Positions 27,486-37,014 of a stretch of 64,000 bases of DNA are shown one piece after another. Both the position numbers and the translations under genes were made by a program. This DNA is from an uncultured Clostridia bacterium. GTDB lineage: Bacteria > Bacillota > Clostridia > Christensenellales > UBA1242. The stretch's first letter is position 1. Every line of letters begins with the position of its first letter. The stretch spans positions 1-64,000 of the forward strand of contig CALEWH010000021.1 of assembly GCA_937925475.1 (NCBI GenBank). Direction: 5' to 3'. Under the pieces are notes generated by a model. It had not been told where the DNA came from. It saw only the letters and a list, made by a program, of their open reading frames with translations, and made no database searches.

Positions 27486-30311
27486 TTGGCTATTTATTCG
27501 AGCAAACAAAATAAGTTAAAAAAAGAAAAAATACAAAAAGTTGGCATTTCACTTATCGTGATTTTTAGCGTTTTGCTACTAAACCTTCTTTTCGGAATTA
27601 TCCCATTCATAAACTCGTTTTTCCTTGGATTTTTTGGGCTATTTTCATATGCTTTGTTTTTGTCGATGATAGTGCTTGGCGTTTTGTTTTTAAATAAAAA
27701 ACGCATCACAACAAACAAAAAAGATATTGTGCTTTATGTGTTGTGGTTGTTTTTCTTTATGTGCATTTTACACCTTGCTACATCAGTTGGAGCAGGTGAA
27801 ACATATGGCGAGTACTTGTCTAGCGTGTACGCAAAAAAATACACTGCTGGTGGTCTTTTTATAGGCATTTTTGTTTATCCGCTTTACTCATTGACATATG
27901 CACTTGCAAGTTATGTATTGTATGCAGTTGTACTTACTATCCTTACAGCAATTATTATTGACCGCATTATTACTAGACGCAACATCAAAAATGTTACTTT
28001 ATCAAAGACACAAGTAGACGACCACGAAGATTTGCTTGATCCAAACTATGAAGAAGTTGTACAAAACACTCCTTCAAAACCAAAGTATGACGACAATATA
28101 TTTGTTGATGACGATTATGAGGTCAAAAATGACCTTGTAGAAAATAGTGTCAGAGATAAAGACAAAGACAAGGCACGCAAGATATTGGGACTTGCCACAG
28201 ATGATGAAGACGATGTAGTTAGCACTGATGAGACTCCAAGCACATCAAAGTTTGATTTCAATACTGCTCAAAAACTTGGAATGGACAAAAACGACTATAT
28301 TAAGACCCCATACAATCCGTTTGATAGTATTAGTTCGGGTCAAAACAAAAGGTCGATAATGGTGCACGATGACGAGTTTGACCTAGAAAAAGAAAGTCCA
28401 GTCGAAACAAAGACAACCAAACCAGAAATGACCGAGGCAAAGAAAAAATCTTTGGAGTTTTTGAAAGCTACAATAGGCGAGTATAGCCCGCTTGAAAGTG
28501 ATAAGAAAAAGGAAGAACAATACGACATCTACGACCAAAACTTTTCAATGGAAGACTATAAAGGAAACAAAGAAAAGTATAATTCGTCCAGTCCAAACTT
28601 CAACTTTAACCTAAATACAAACTTTAACGATGATATGGTCACCGACGATAGCGATAGTGATGAAGAAATAAACGAATTGTCTTTTGACGACATTGACGCA
28701 AAAGAAGTGGATTATAAAGCATACACAGCACCTACCACACGACCATACACAATGGAAAATAAGGTTGAGATAGCGAAGCCAAAAACCTATATGCAAGTTG
28801 ACATCAATGAAATTAGCAGAAAGGCTGAAAAACCTAAAAAACTTCCTAAACCATCAAGATATATTGCGCCAGACCTATCGTTGCTTCGTGATTACAACAT
28901 AAACAATGTGGTTAATCGTGAAGAACTTGAAATAAAAGGTGAGCGTCTTGAAAAGACACTAGAAGCGTTTAAAATCCCAGCGAAAATTACAAACATAACC
29001 GTTGGACCAGCATTTACTAGATACGAATTGCAAATGCCGCTTGGCATACCAGTAAGCCGTATCAATCCAATAATCGACAATGTTTCGATGTCGCTCGAAT
29101 CATTTGGAAATATTCGTACAGAGATACCAATCCCAGGTAAAAACGCATTTGGTATAGAGGTTCCTAATCCAAAAATAACCACTGTTGGACTTAGAGATAT
29201 CTTAGCATCGGACAATTTCCAAAAAGCGAAAAACCCACTAACATATGCACTTGGAAAAGATATCGGTGGTGAGTGTAGAGTATCCGCAATTAATGACGCT
29301 CCACACTTGTTGATAGCCGGTAGTACTGGTAGTGGTAAATCGGTCTGCCTTAATGCAATGCTTATAAGCCTTGTGTATAAGACCAGTCCCGAAGATGTTC
29401 GTATTATACTTATAGACCCAAAACAAGTTGAGTTTACTCTGTACAATGGACTTCCACACTTACTAGTGCCAAAGGTTATTACAGCGCCAGACAAAGCCTT
29501 GGATGCACTTAGTTGGTGCGTAGATGAAATGGAACGCAGATTTTCATTGTTCTCTCAATTTAAGGTCAGAGATATCAAAGAATACAACAATCTTGAAGAA
29601 GTTAAGTCGCGTATCCAAGAAAAGATGCCTTATATCATAATTATTGTCGATGAGCTTGCCGACCTTATGACAAACAACAAAAAAGAGTTTGAAGAAAAGA
29701 TAAACAAACTTGCCGCTAAATGTCGTGCAGCAGGTATTCACTTGGTTCTGGCGACACAAAGACCAAGCGTCGATGTCGTAACAGGTACAATCAAAAACAA
29801 CCTTCCATCGCGTATCGCATTTGCAGTATCGTCCTTTAACGATAGCCGTACAATACTAGGCGAGGGTGGTGCAGAAAACTTGCTTGGAAAAGGTGATATG
29901 TTGTTTGCACTTCAAGGCAAACCTATCTCGCGTATCCAAGGTGCGTTTATCACAAACGAAGAAGTCGACGATGTAATCAGTTTTGTAAAGGAAAACAACG
30001 AAGCATACTTTGATGACGAAATCGAAGACAAGATGTTTAATCGAAACAATGGCGGTATCGGATTTGATGCCGAACCTACTGCCGAAATGTTTGACCCACT
30101 TATGAAAGAAGCGTTGAGAAATGTCATAAGAAGCAACAATGTCAGCGCAAGCAAACTACAACGAATGTTCTCTATCGGCTTTACTCGTGCTGGTCGTATC
30201 GTGGACCAAATGGAAGCCGCCGGCTTTATCTCGGCAAAAGATAGCAAAAACAATCGTACAATTTTCATAACCCAACAAGAATTTGAAGAAAAATTTGGAG
30301 AAGACCTATAA
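27486..30311 (+). CDS. spoIIIE: DNA translocase FtsK/SpoIIIE
   Basis: A septum-anchored DNA pump for chromosome segregation and, in spore-formers, forespore DNA translocation. 941 residues: four N-terminal membrane segments (about 18-165), an acidic linker (about 185-450), the alpha/beta motor with Walker A GSTGSGKS near 612 and Walker B IIIIVDELADL, and a C-terminal gamma winged helix (LQRMFSIGFTRAGRIVDQM). The start is TTG, with GGGGAG nine bases upstream; no ATG fits. The stop overlaps the rimO start by one base. Confidence 0.93.
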   Translation: MAIYSSKQNKLKKEKIQKVGISLIVIFSVLLLNLLFGIIPFINSFFLGFFGLFSYALFLSMIVLGVLFLNKKRITTNKKDIVLYVLWLFFFMCILHLATSVGAGETYGEYLSSVYAKKYTAGGLFIGIFVYPLYSLTYALASYVLYAVVLTILTAIIIDRIITRRNIKNVTLSKTQVDDHEDLLDPNYEEVVQNTPSKPKYDDNIFVDDDYEVKNDLVENSVRDKDKDKARKILGLATDDEDDVVSTDETPSTSKFDFNTAQKLGMDKNDYIKTPYNPFDSISSGQNKRSIMVHDDEFDLEKESPVETKTTKPEMTEAKKKSLEFLKATIGEYSPLESDKKKEEQYDIYDQNFSMEDYKGNKEKYNSSSPNFNFNLNTNFNDDMVTDDSDSDEEINELSFDDIDAKEVDYKAYTAPTTRPYTMENKVEIAKPKTYMQVDINEISRKAEKPKKLPKPSRYIAPDLSLLRDYNINNVVNREELEIKGERLEKTLEAFKIPAKITNITVGPAFTRYELQMPLGIPVSRINPIIDNVSMSLESFGNIRTEIPIPGKNAFGIEVPNPKITTVGLRDILASDNFQKAKNPLTYALGKDIGGECRVSAINDAPHLLIAGSTGSGKSVCLNAMLISLVYKTSPEDVRIILIDPKQVEFTLYNGLPHLLVPKVITAPDKALDALSWCVDEMERRFSLFSQFKVRDIKEYNNLEEVKSRIQEKMPYIIIIVDELADLMTNNKKEFEEKINKLAAKCRAAGIHLVLATQRPSVDVVTGTIKNNLPSRIAFAVSSFNDSRTILGEGGAENLLGKGDMLFALQGKPISRIQGAFITNEEVDDVISFVKENNEAYFDDEIEDKMFNRNNGGIGFDAEPTAEMFDPLMKEALRNVIRSNNVSASKLQRMFSIGFTRAGRIVDQMEAAGFISAKDSKNNRTIFITQQEFEEKFGEDL

Positions 30312-31624
30312 TGGAATACAATCAATTACTAAAGAAAAAGGTTGGATTTATCTCACTAGGCTGTGACAAAAATCGTGTTGATCTTGAAAAGATAATCGAA
30401 CATCTTAGACAAAACGGTTTTAGCATAGTCCCTGTCGATGAAGCAAACATCGTCATCATCAACACTTGCTCATTTATTCAAGACGCGAGAAAAGAGAGCA
30501 TAGACGCAATCCTAAACACAGCACTTTTAAAATATGTTAATGTCGAAAAGATTGTTGTTACAGGATGCTTAAACAATATGAATTATAGTGATTTGAGTAC
30601 AAGTATGCCCGAAGTCGATGCTTGGGTCAAACCCGAAAACAATATGGAGATTATTCCAGTTATAGCCAGCCTATATGGAGTTACAAAACTTCCGAAATCT
30701 AATGCTTGTGACACTGATAGGTTTTTGTCTACGCCAAGTCATTTTGCATATTTGAAAATCGCCGATGGTTGCAACAATTTTTGCTCATATTGCACTATCC
30801 CATACATTAGGGGACGATATAGGAGCACACCAATAGAAGACTTGATTATTGAAGCCAAAAAACTCACGGACAATGGAGTAAAAGAAATTATACTTGTAGC
30901 ACAAGATGTTACTAAGTATGGAGATGACCTTTATGGCAAGCCAAGTCTTGTTCGACTTATAAAAGAATTAAGCAAAATCGAAAAACTAGAAAAAATCCGT
31001 TTGTTGTATTGTTATCCTGATCTAATAACTGACGAACTTATTAATGAGATGGCAGTCAATAATAAGGTTGCAAAATATATTGATATGCCACTCCAACATA
31101 TTGACAATGATATATTGAAAGCAATGAATAGGCGGACAAGCAAAGAGCAAATTTGCGATATTATACACAAACTTCGCTTGAATATGCCCAATATAAAAAT
31201 TCGCACTACATTTATAATTGGTTTCCCTGGCGAAACAGATACAAACTTTGAAAACTTGATTGACTTTGTAAAAGAATACAAACTCGACTATGTAGGATTT
31301 TTCAAATATAGTAGGGAAGAAGGTACACGCGCATATAGTTTTGCAAATCAAGTGCCTGAGTCTGTTAAAAACAAGAGATTAAGGACTTTATCTAATATTC
31401 AATACGAGATTGTAAACACCAAAAACCAAGCAATGATCGGCAAAACAATAAGTTGTGTGATTGACCAGATTTCAAACGACTACTTGATTTGTCGACCAGA
31501 TAATTGTCCAAATGTAGACAATGTTATATTTGTCAAAAAGAAAGCCGACTACATAGTTGGAAACACAGTAAATGTACTAATCACAAAAACCAAAAAGTAC
31601 GATTTGATAGGAGAAATAAAATGA
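30311..31624 (+). CDS. rimO: Ribosomal protein S12 methylthiotransferase RimO
   Basis: A radical SAM enzyme that methylthiolates an Asp of S12. 437 residues: an N-terminal domain with auxiliary-cluster cysteines (SLGCDKNRVDLE, INTCSF, VTGCLN), the SAM cluster CNNFCSYC near residue 153, IIGFPGE, and a C-terminal TRAM domain. SLGCDKN and the later RLLYCYPD motif point to RimO rather than MiaB, which is separately present at 37 kb. Translationally coupled to spoIIIE and overlaps pgsA by four bases. Confidence 0.92.
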   Translation: MEYNQLLKKKVGFISLGCDKNRVDLEKIIEHLRQNGFSIVPVDEANIVIINTCSFIQDARKESIDAILNTALLKYVNVEKIVVTGCLNNMNYSDLSTSMPEVDAWVKPENNMEIIPVIASLYGVTKLPKSNACDTDRFLSTPSHFAYLKIADGCNNFCSYCTIPYIRGRYRSTPIEDLIIEAKKLTDNGVKEIILVAQDVTKYGDDLYGKPSLVRLIKELSKIEKLEKIRLLYCYPDLITDELINEMAVNNKVAKYIDMPLQHIDNDILKAMNRRTSKEQICDIIHKLRLNMPNIKIRTTFIIGFPGETDTNFENLIDFVKEYKLDYVGFFKYSREEGTRAYSFANQVPESVKNKRLRTLSNIQYEIVNTKNQAMIGKTISCVIDQISNDYLICRPDNCPNVDNVIFVKKKADYIVGNTVNVLITKTKKYDLIGEIK

Positions 31625-32229
31625 ATTTACCAAATAAAATAACAATGATTCGAATAATTTTGATACCTTTTATAATTTTCTTTTACCTTGCAGATTTTCT
31701 AAATCCATACGGTAAAGTTATTGCACTAGCACTATTTATAATTGCAGCGCTTACAGACAGGCTTGATGGCTATCTTGCACGCAAACTTAATATGACCACA
31801 ACACTTGGAGTTTTCTTGGACACAAATGCTGACAAACTTCTTACAAATATAAGCTTGCTACTAATAGTTTGTGACGGGACTATCCCAATGCCATATGGCG
31901 TGTTAGTTGCGATTATTTTCGTAGGACGCGATATTGTTATTTCTGCACTAAAACAACTTGCTGCATCTAAAAATTATGTTATGTGCGCCGACCAATTAGG
32001 TCGCGTTAAAGCTGGATTTCAAATGGTATCTATTCCAGCATTGATGCTTGCTGCCTTCTTAAATTTAGTTGTTACAAATTCAACTGTTGTAAAAGTATTT
32101 TACATATTTGGCTGGTCAATACTAGGGGTTGCTACAGCACTTACAATTATCTCGATGCTTAACTACCTAATTAAAAATCACGCATTCTTTGTAGAAGACA
32201 AAAAGGAAGAAAGTACAAAAGAAGACTAA
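31621..32229 (+). CDS. pgsA: CDP-diacylglycerol-glycerol-3-phosphate 3-phosphatidyltransferase
   Basis: Makes phosphatidylglycerophosphate in the membrane. 202 residues with MNLPNKITMIRI at the start and the CDP-alcohol phosphatidyltransferase signature: DG, x2, AR, x8, G, x3, D, x3, D spans DGYLAR to DTNAD. Several membrane helices follow. TAGGAGAAATAAA gives the start, overlapping rimO by ATGA. The rimO-pgsA-cinA-recA order is conserved. Confidence 0.93.
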   Translation: MNLPNKITMIRIILIPFIIFFYLADFLNPYGKVIALALFIIAALTDRLDGYLARKLNMTTTLGVFLDTNADKLLTNISLLLIVCDGTIPMPYGVLVAIIFVGRDIVISALKQLAASKNYVMCADQLGRVKAGFQMVSIPALMLAAFLNLVVTNSTVVKVFYIFGWSILGVATALTIISMLNYLIKNHAFFVEDKKEESTKED

Positions 32230-32230
32230 T

Positions 32231-33442
32231 ATGACATTCTCTGTTTTGTGTGTTTCTAAGGACATTTTAATAGGAAAAGAAAAGGTGCAAGGCATTGACC
32301 GTATGTCAAAACTTTTGCACCTAAACGGCGGTACACTAAATGATTTTAGCGTACTTTTTCCTTTGAAAAACAACATAGTGGAGTATATACAAAACAGTGA
32401 TAGCGACACAATAATTATTATGTCTGATGGCGAATACGAAACAAACACAATCATCAAAAATGCAGTTTGTGACGCACTCGAACTCGAACTTGTAATCAAT
32501 AAAAGTCTTGAAAAAACCATACTCGAATACGAGCCAAATATTGACACACTGTCGCTAAAAAACGAGTTGTGCATTCCGCAAAACGCGTCAGTGCTTGTTA
32601 ATCCATATGGATATTTGCAAGGTTGGTTATTGCAAGATAGAAAGGATATATTCTTTTTTGAAAATTCGACCGATGTCATTAATTATACTCTTACAAATTC
32701 GGTTGTTCCTTTTTTAAGAAAGTCACTAAAAAAATCCTTCGAATGTACTCAAATAAAGATGTTTGGACTTAGAGAGAGTGACGCAAGAGAGGCTCTTGCT
32801 AGCACTATCTCTCAATTTGACGAAATCATTTTCGAATTTTATCAAGACTATCAAGTGCTAGATTTGGTTTTGAGATATGCGTCCGATTTGAGCCAAGCAT
32901 ATGTATCTGATTGCATTAGTTTTATTTATCAAAAACTACGAAAATTTATAGTGACAAATGATGACACCAGTATCTACCAACTCGCTCTAGATCTATTGAC
33001 TATTTCAAATAGGACACTTTGCCTTTATGAAACTGTTACTGCGGGAAATATCGCTCAGTCACTCGCTGATTGCAAGGGCGTGTCCAAGCATTTGATAGAG
33101 CACTCCGAAGTAGGTTTTGCGCCACAAAATGTGATTAAAAATCTAGAACTCAATCCCACTATCATAAACCAATATGGATATGTAAGTGTAAATGTTGCTT
33201 ATGAAATAGCCGGCGTGCTTTTGGACAAAACCAAATGTGACATTATACTGGTGACACTTGGAGATTTGGAAAACGACAATATGTGTTATACAGCAGTGGG
33301 GGATAATGATGGCATTCACATTTACAAGAGCAAGATAAACTCAGAAAAAGATGCTAAAAAGGTGCTTTCTGACACAGCAATTTTCTATTTAATTAAAAAA
33401 CTTAAACAAAATGATTTGTATTTTAACAAAATTATAGTATAA
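32231..33442 (+). CDS. Highly divergent CinA-like protein
   Basis: 403 residues in the conserved cinA slot between pgsA and recA, and near CinA length. The N-terminal half has the alternating strand-helix pattern of the molybdopterin-binding-like (COG1058) domain, but lacks the GTELLLG and TGGLGPT signatures: the equivalent spots read SKDILIGKEK and MSDGEYE. The C-terminal half matches the NMN deamidase-type domain loosely, with LCLYETVTAGNIAQSL where SESCTGG is usual, GVSKHLIEHSEVGF, and GYVSVNVAYEIAG. Identification depends on context. It begins one base after pgsA stops and shares its operon; the recA promoter lies in its last codons. Confidence 0.65.
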   Translation: MTFSVLCVSKDILIGKEKVQGIDRMSKLLHLNGGTLNDFSVLFPLKNNIVEYIQNSDSDTIIIMSDGEYETNTIIKNAVCDALELELVINKSLEKTILEYEPNIDTLSLKNELCIPQNASVLVNPYGYLQGWLLQDRKDIFFFENSTDVINYTLTNSVVPFLRKSLKKSFECTQIKMFGLRESDAREALASTISQFDEIIFEFYQDYQVLDLVLRYASDLSQAYVSDCISFIYQKLRKFIVTNDDTSIYQLALDLLTISNRTLCLYETVTAGNIAQSLADCKGVSKHLIEHSEVGFAPQNVIKNLELNPTIINQYGYVSVNVAYEIAGVLLDKTKCDIILVTLGDLENDNMCYTAVGDNDGIHIYKSKINSEKDAKKVLSDTAIFYLIKKLKQNDLYFNKIIV

Positions 33443-33443
33443 T
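33416..33443 (+). promoter_or_regulatory. recA promoter
   Basis: TTGTAT (33416-33421), 16 bp, TATAAT (33438-33443), overlapping the end of the cinA-like gene. The predicted start (about 33450) abuts the candidate LexA site. Confidence 0.65.
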
Positions 33444-33450
33444 GTTTATA

Positions 33451-33465
33451 GTACAAATGTTTGAT
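33451..33465 (+). promoter_or_regulatory. Candidate LexA operator at recA
   Basis: GTACAAATGTTTGAT shares the 12-base core ACAAATGTTTGA (33453-33464) exactly with the palindrome in front of lexA. It sits at the predicted transcription start. The second half-site is poorly conserved here. Confidence 0.55.
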
Positions 33466-33482
33466 AAACTGAGGTAAACAAA

Positions 33483-34475
33483 ATGGACGAAAATAAAAAG
33501 AAACAATTAGAACAAGCCATTCTACAAATTGAAAAACAATTTGGCAAAGGCTCAATAATGAAGTTAAGCGAAGGCGCAACAGCACATGTAGATGTTATTC
33601 CGACTGGCTGTTTGACACTAGACTACGCGCTAGGGATAGGCGGTGTTCCACGCGGTCGTATTGTAGAAATATATGGACCTGAGAGCAGTGGTAAGACTAC
33701 TGTTGCTTTGCACATTCTTGCCGAAGCACAAAAGCTTGGCGGAACTGCTGCATTCATCGATGCTGAGCACGCACTAGACCCATCATATGCCGAGAAACTT
33801 GGTGTTAATATAAATGAGTTGTATATTAGCCAACCAGACAATGGTGAACAAGCACTAGACATTTGTGAAACACTAGTAAGAAGCGGTGGAGTAGACATTG
33901 TAGTAATAGACTCAGTCGCAGCACTTACACCAAAAGCTGAGATAGACGGCGAAATGGGCGACAACTTTATCGGAACACAAGCGCGTCTTATGAGCCAAGC
34001 ACTAAGAAAACTTACAGCAATCACAAACAAGAGCAAAACCTGCGTTATATTTATAAACCAACTTCGTGATAAAATTGGTGTTATATATGGTAGCCCTGAG
34101 ACAACAACCGGTGGTAAGGCTTTAAAATTTTACTCTTCTATTAGACTTGATGTAAGAAAAGCCGATGTAATAAAAGATGGTAGCGAAATAATAGGAAACC
34201 GCACTAAGATTAAAGTAGTCAAAAACAAAATGGCTCCACCATTTAAGACTGCTGAGTTTGATATAATGTACGGAAAGGGTATCAACAAAGAAGGTTGTGT
34301 ACTTGACCTTGCAATTGATGCTGACATTATACAAAAGAGTGGTTCGTGGTATTCGTATAATGGAAATAAGATAGGACAAGGCAAAGACAATGTTGCTATA
34401 TTCCTTAGAGAAAATCCAGACATCTATGATGAAGTTAAAAATACTTTAAAGACTAAAATGGGCTTAGATGTGTAG
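33483..34475 (+). CDS. recA: Recombinase RecA
   Basis: Strand-exchange ATPase and coprotease for LexA. 330 residues, slightly short only in the acidic tail. Walker [10 protein letters not shown] near residue 65, Walker [10 protein letters not shown], loop 2 and [14 protein letters not shown] are canonical. GAGGTAAACAA precedes the ATG. It has its own promoter and a shared operator motif with lexA, suggesting SOS induction. It ends at a bidirectional terminator facing the PBP gene. Confidence 0.98.
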   Translation: MDENKKKQLEQAILQIEKQFGKGSIMKLSEGATAHVDVIPTGCLTLDYALGIGGVPRGRIVEIYGPESSGKTTVALHILAEAQKLGGTAAFIDAEHALDPSYAEKLGVNINELYISQPDNGEQALDICETLVRSGGVDIVVIDSVAALTPKAEIDGEMGDNFIGTQARLMSQALRKLTAITNKSKTCVIFINQLRDKIGVIYGSPETTTGGKALKFYSSIRLDVRKADVIKDGSEIIGNRTKIKVVKNKMAPPFKTAEFDIMYGKGINKEGCVLDLAIDADIIQKSGSWYSYNGNKIGQGKDNVAIFLRENPDIYDEVKNTLKTKMGLDV

Positions 34476-34557
34476 TAGACTAGATAGATTAGATGCTATA
34501 TTATTATTGTAGGTCAATACAGTCCACATTTAAAAATTTACAAATCAAACAGAAAAT

Positions 34558-34584
34558 AAAAAGAGATCGTATTGATCTCTTTTT
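34558..34584. terminator. Bidirectional terminator between recA and the PBP gene
   Basis: AAAAAGAGATC-GTATT-GATCTCTTTTT, T tracts on both strands, between converging genes. Confidence 0.85.
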
Positions 34585-36906
34585 TTAATAGAAAAACCAA
34601 GGTAAAATAGGCTCGTCATTATCAGTATTATTGATTTTAGGAATATTATCGTTTATATAATTTTGATAAAAATCTGGTGTTATAATCGTAATAGTGTCGC
34701 TATCTCTCACAACATTATTGTATATAGTGTATGCTTCAATTTCATAATTGTAAGCAGTATTTGGTTTGAGTCCAGTGTGTTCAAAACTGATTTCACCACT
34801 TTGATTTTCTATTGTTTTGAGTAATTTACCGTTGCACATTATATCGTATATTATATAATCTTTTGCTACAAATTCGACCATATTTTTACTGTCAAAGTTG
34901 GTTACTTTAAAACCATTTACACTAATGTCGCTAAAAGTTGTACTTATCTCAGTTGGGGTATGATTTGTCGAAAAAATCTCTTTTTTCTTATATCTAGGTG
35001 GAGTGTTGGCGTCCGCCAATTTTACTATATGATTGTCTTTTAGGCATAGCGTATCTATCTCACACTCGACAATAGTTTTGGGTCTTTCAATAGGTGATGG
35101 TTTGTTATCTTTATATAACTTTTCAAATGTAGCACAAATAAGCTTTGTTGCGTTTGTTCCGCCATTGTTGTTGCCTTCCAAATTGTATTCGCTATCATAC
35201 GAATAATTGCCATACCAAGTACCCATAGTATGCTTAGATGTATACGCAATACTTAGTGCATCAGTATTTAGATTTGTCCCTTTGACAGCGACAGTACCTG
35301 TTTTGCCATAGACTTCAAAAGGCAACTTTTTAAGGTTCATACTAGTGCCATTTGTGACACCATATCTCAATAAATCGCTTGTAAGATAGGCAGTATCAGC
35401 GCTCATTACATTTTTTTCATCACGATTTTTTCTGTATAGAGTTATACCGTCCTTTGTTTTTATCTCGCTTACAAATCCTGACGAAATCATATTTCCGTTA
35501 TTTGAATATGGCAGATACGCACTTGTCAGATTCTTTAAGGTTGTGCCATATGTAAATCCGCCTAATGCAAGAGACAATCCATTATCATTTTCGTCAAATT
35601 TTATTCCCACTTTCTCTGCCCATTTTTTGCAATTTTTTACACCTAAATAATCCATCAATTTTACTGCTGGCGTATTTAAACTCTGTCCTATGCAGTCGTA
35701 AATATTTACATATCCATGAAAAACATTTCCGACATTGTTGGGGCTATATCCACCATAATCAACTTTCTCATCGAGTATTGTCGAGCAGTTGTATATTAGC
35801 CCTTGCTCCAAAGCGGGCGAGTACACCATTATAGGTTTTATTGCGCTTCCTGGTTGACGACGCATATCAAGTAAATTGTATTTACTGTCAGTATACATTG
35901 CCTCGACGCCACCTGTGTCATTATTTATGACGATCGCTAGTCTTTCACATGGATTTCCAAATGAGTTTTTGGGGATTTCTAATTCGGACATACTTTCCAC
36001 AATATCATTTTGAATTTGTTGGTCGTAAAAAGTGTTTATAATGTATCCGTTTAGCGCCAAGTCTTTTTCACTAAGACCTAATAGTTGACACGCTTCGTTT
36101 ATTGCACTTTGTGTATATATATCAAAATGCTTTGCTGGATTGTTTGTTATGTTTAGTGCTATTTCTTGGGTTTTTAGTTGGTCCACATTATCCAATTTCC
36201 CGTCCTTTTGCATCTCGGAAAGCACAAGGTTTCGGCGATTAAAACAATTTTCATAGTTGTAGACAGGGGAGTATGTATAAGGTGATTTGATTATCCCCGC
36301 AAGAGTTGCACTTTCAAGCGGTGTAAGTTCTGTTGCCGATTTTCCAAAATAGTGTTTGCTCGCTTCATTTATGCCATAACAACCATCGCCAAAATATATA
36401 ACATTTAGATACATCTCCATTATGTCGTCTTTGCTAAATGTTTTTTCAAGTTTTTTGGTGAGTAACATTTCTTTGATTTTGCGTCTTATGGTTTTGTCAT
36501 TTGTAAGGTGAGTATTTTTAATAAGTTGTTGGCTTATTGTACTTGCACCTTCTTTAAAACTCATACTTTTAATGTTGTTTAGCATCGCTTTGACAATACG
36601 CTTATAATTAAGCCCTTTATGTTTATAAAAATCCTTGTCTTCTATCGACACAAAAGCATCAATAGTGTAGTCGTTTAGGTCGTTTAATTTCACCACTTCG
36701 TGGCCTGTCGAACCACTATTTGTAAGATTATTTCCAGCATTGTCATACACCAAAAAAGATGTCGTAGATGCCAACAACTTGTTTTTGTCAAATGGTGTAA
36801 GACGCACTTCTTTCATAATACTGTTTATGTAGAAAATACTAAAAATTGACAAAACAAGTATAATTGAAAGTATTATTATAAGTGATATTTTCAAGGCTTT
36901 TTTCAT
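34585..36906 (-). CDS. Class A penicillin-binding protein (PBP1a type)
   Basis: A bifunctional peptidoglycan synthase. 773 residues: short cytoplasmic N-terminus, one membrane anchor (about 6-30), GT51 glycosyltransferase with EDKDFYKHKG near 87, GASTISQQLIKN and MEMYLNVIYFG, then transpeptidase with SxxK in PGSAIKPIM near 353, SLN near 407 and KTGT near 533. The last 120 residues look like a fibronectin III-type domain (ENQSGEISFEHTGLKPNTAYNYEIEAY). TTAGGAGAAAC precedes the ATG. Monocistronic and divergent from miaB. Confidence 0.93.
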   Translation of the reverse strand: MKKALKISLIIILSIILVLSIFSIFYINSIMKEVRLTPFDKNKLLASTTSFLVYDNAGNNLTNSGSTGHEVVKLNDLNDYTIDAFVSIEDKDFYKHKGLNYKRIVKAMLNNIKSMSFKEGASTISQQLIKNTHLTNDKTIRRKIKEMLLTKKLEKTFSKDDIMEMYLNVIYFGDGCYGINEASKHYFGKSATELTPLESATLAGIIKSPYTYSPVYNYENCFNRRNLVLSEMQKDGKLDNVDQLKTQEIALNITNNPAKHFDIYTQSAINEACQLLGLSEKDLALNGYIINTFYDQQIQNDIVESMSELEIPKNSFGNPCERLAIVINNDTGGVEAMYTDSKYNLLDMRRQPGSAIKPIMVYSPALEQGLIYNCSTILDEKVDYGGYSPNNVGNVFHGYVNIYDCIGQSLNTPAVKLMDYLGVKNCKKWAEKVGIKFDENDNGLSLALGGFTYGTTLKNLTSAYLPYSNNGNMISSGFVSEIKTKDGITLYRKNRDEKNVMSADTAYLTSDLLRYGVTNGTSMNLKKLPFEVYGKTGTVAVKGTNLNTDALSIAYTSKHTMGTWYGNYSYDSEYNLEGNNNGGTNATKLICATFEKLYKDNKPSPIERPKTIVECEIDTLCLKDNHIVKLADANTPPRYKKKEIFSTNHTPTEISTTFSDISVNGFKVTNFDSKNMVEFVAKDYIIYDIMCNGKLLKTIENQSGEISFEHTGLKPNTAYNYEIEAYTIYNNVVRDSDTITIITPDFYQNYINDNIPKINNTDNDEPILPWFFY

Positions 36907-36966
36907 AGTTGTTTCTCCTAATTTTATTATGACTAAAAATAAACTAATTATTATTAATAATTAAAC

Positions 36967-36995
36967 TTGAAATAATCGACATTTTTATGTATAAT
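36967..36995 (+). promoter_or_regulatory. miaB-mutSL-miaA promoter
   Basis: TTGAAA (36967-36972), 17 bp, TATAAT (36990-36995). Confidence 0.8.
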
Positions 36996-37014
36996 TATCT
37001 TGGAGAAATATGTT

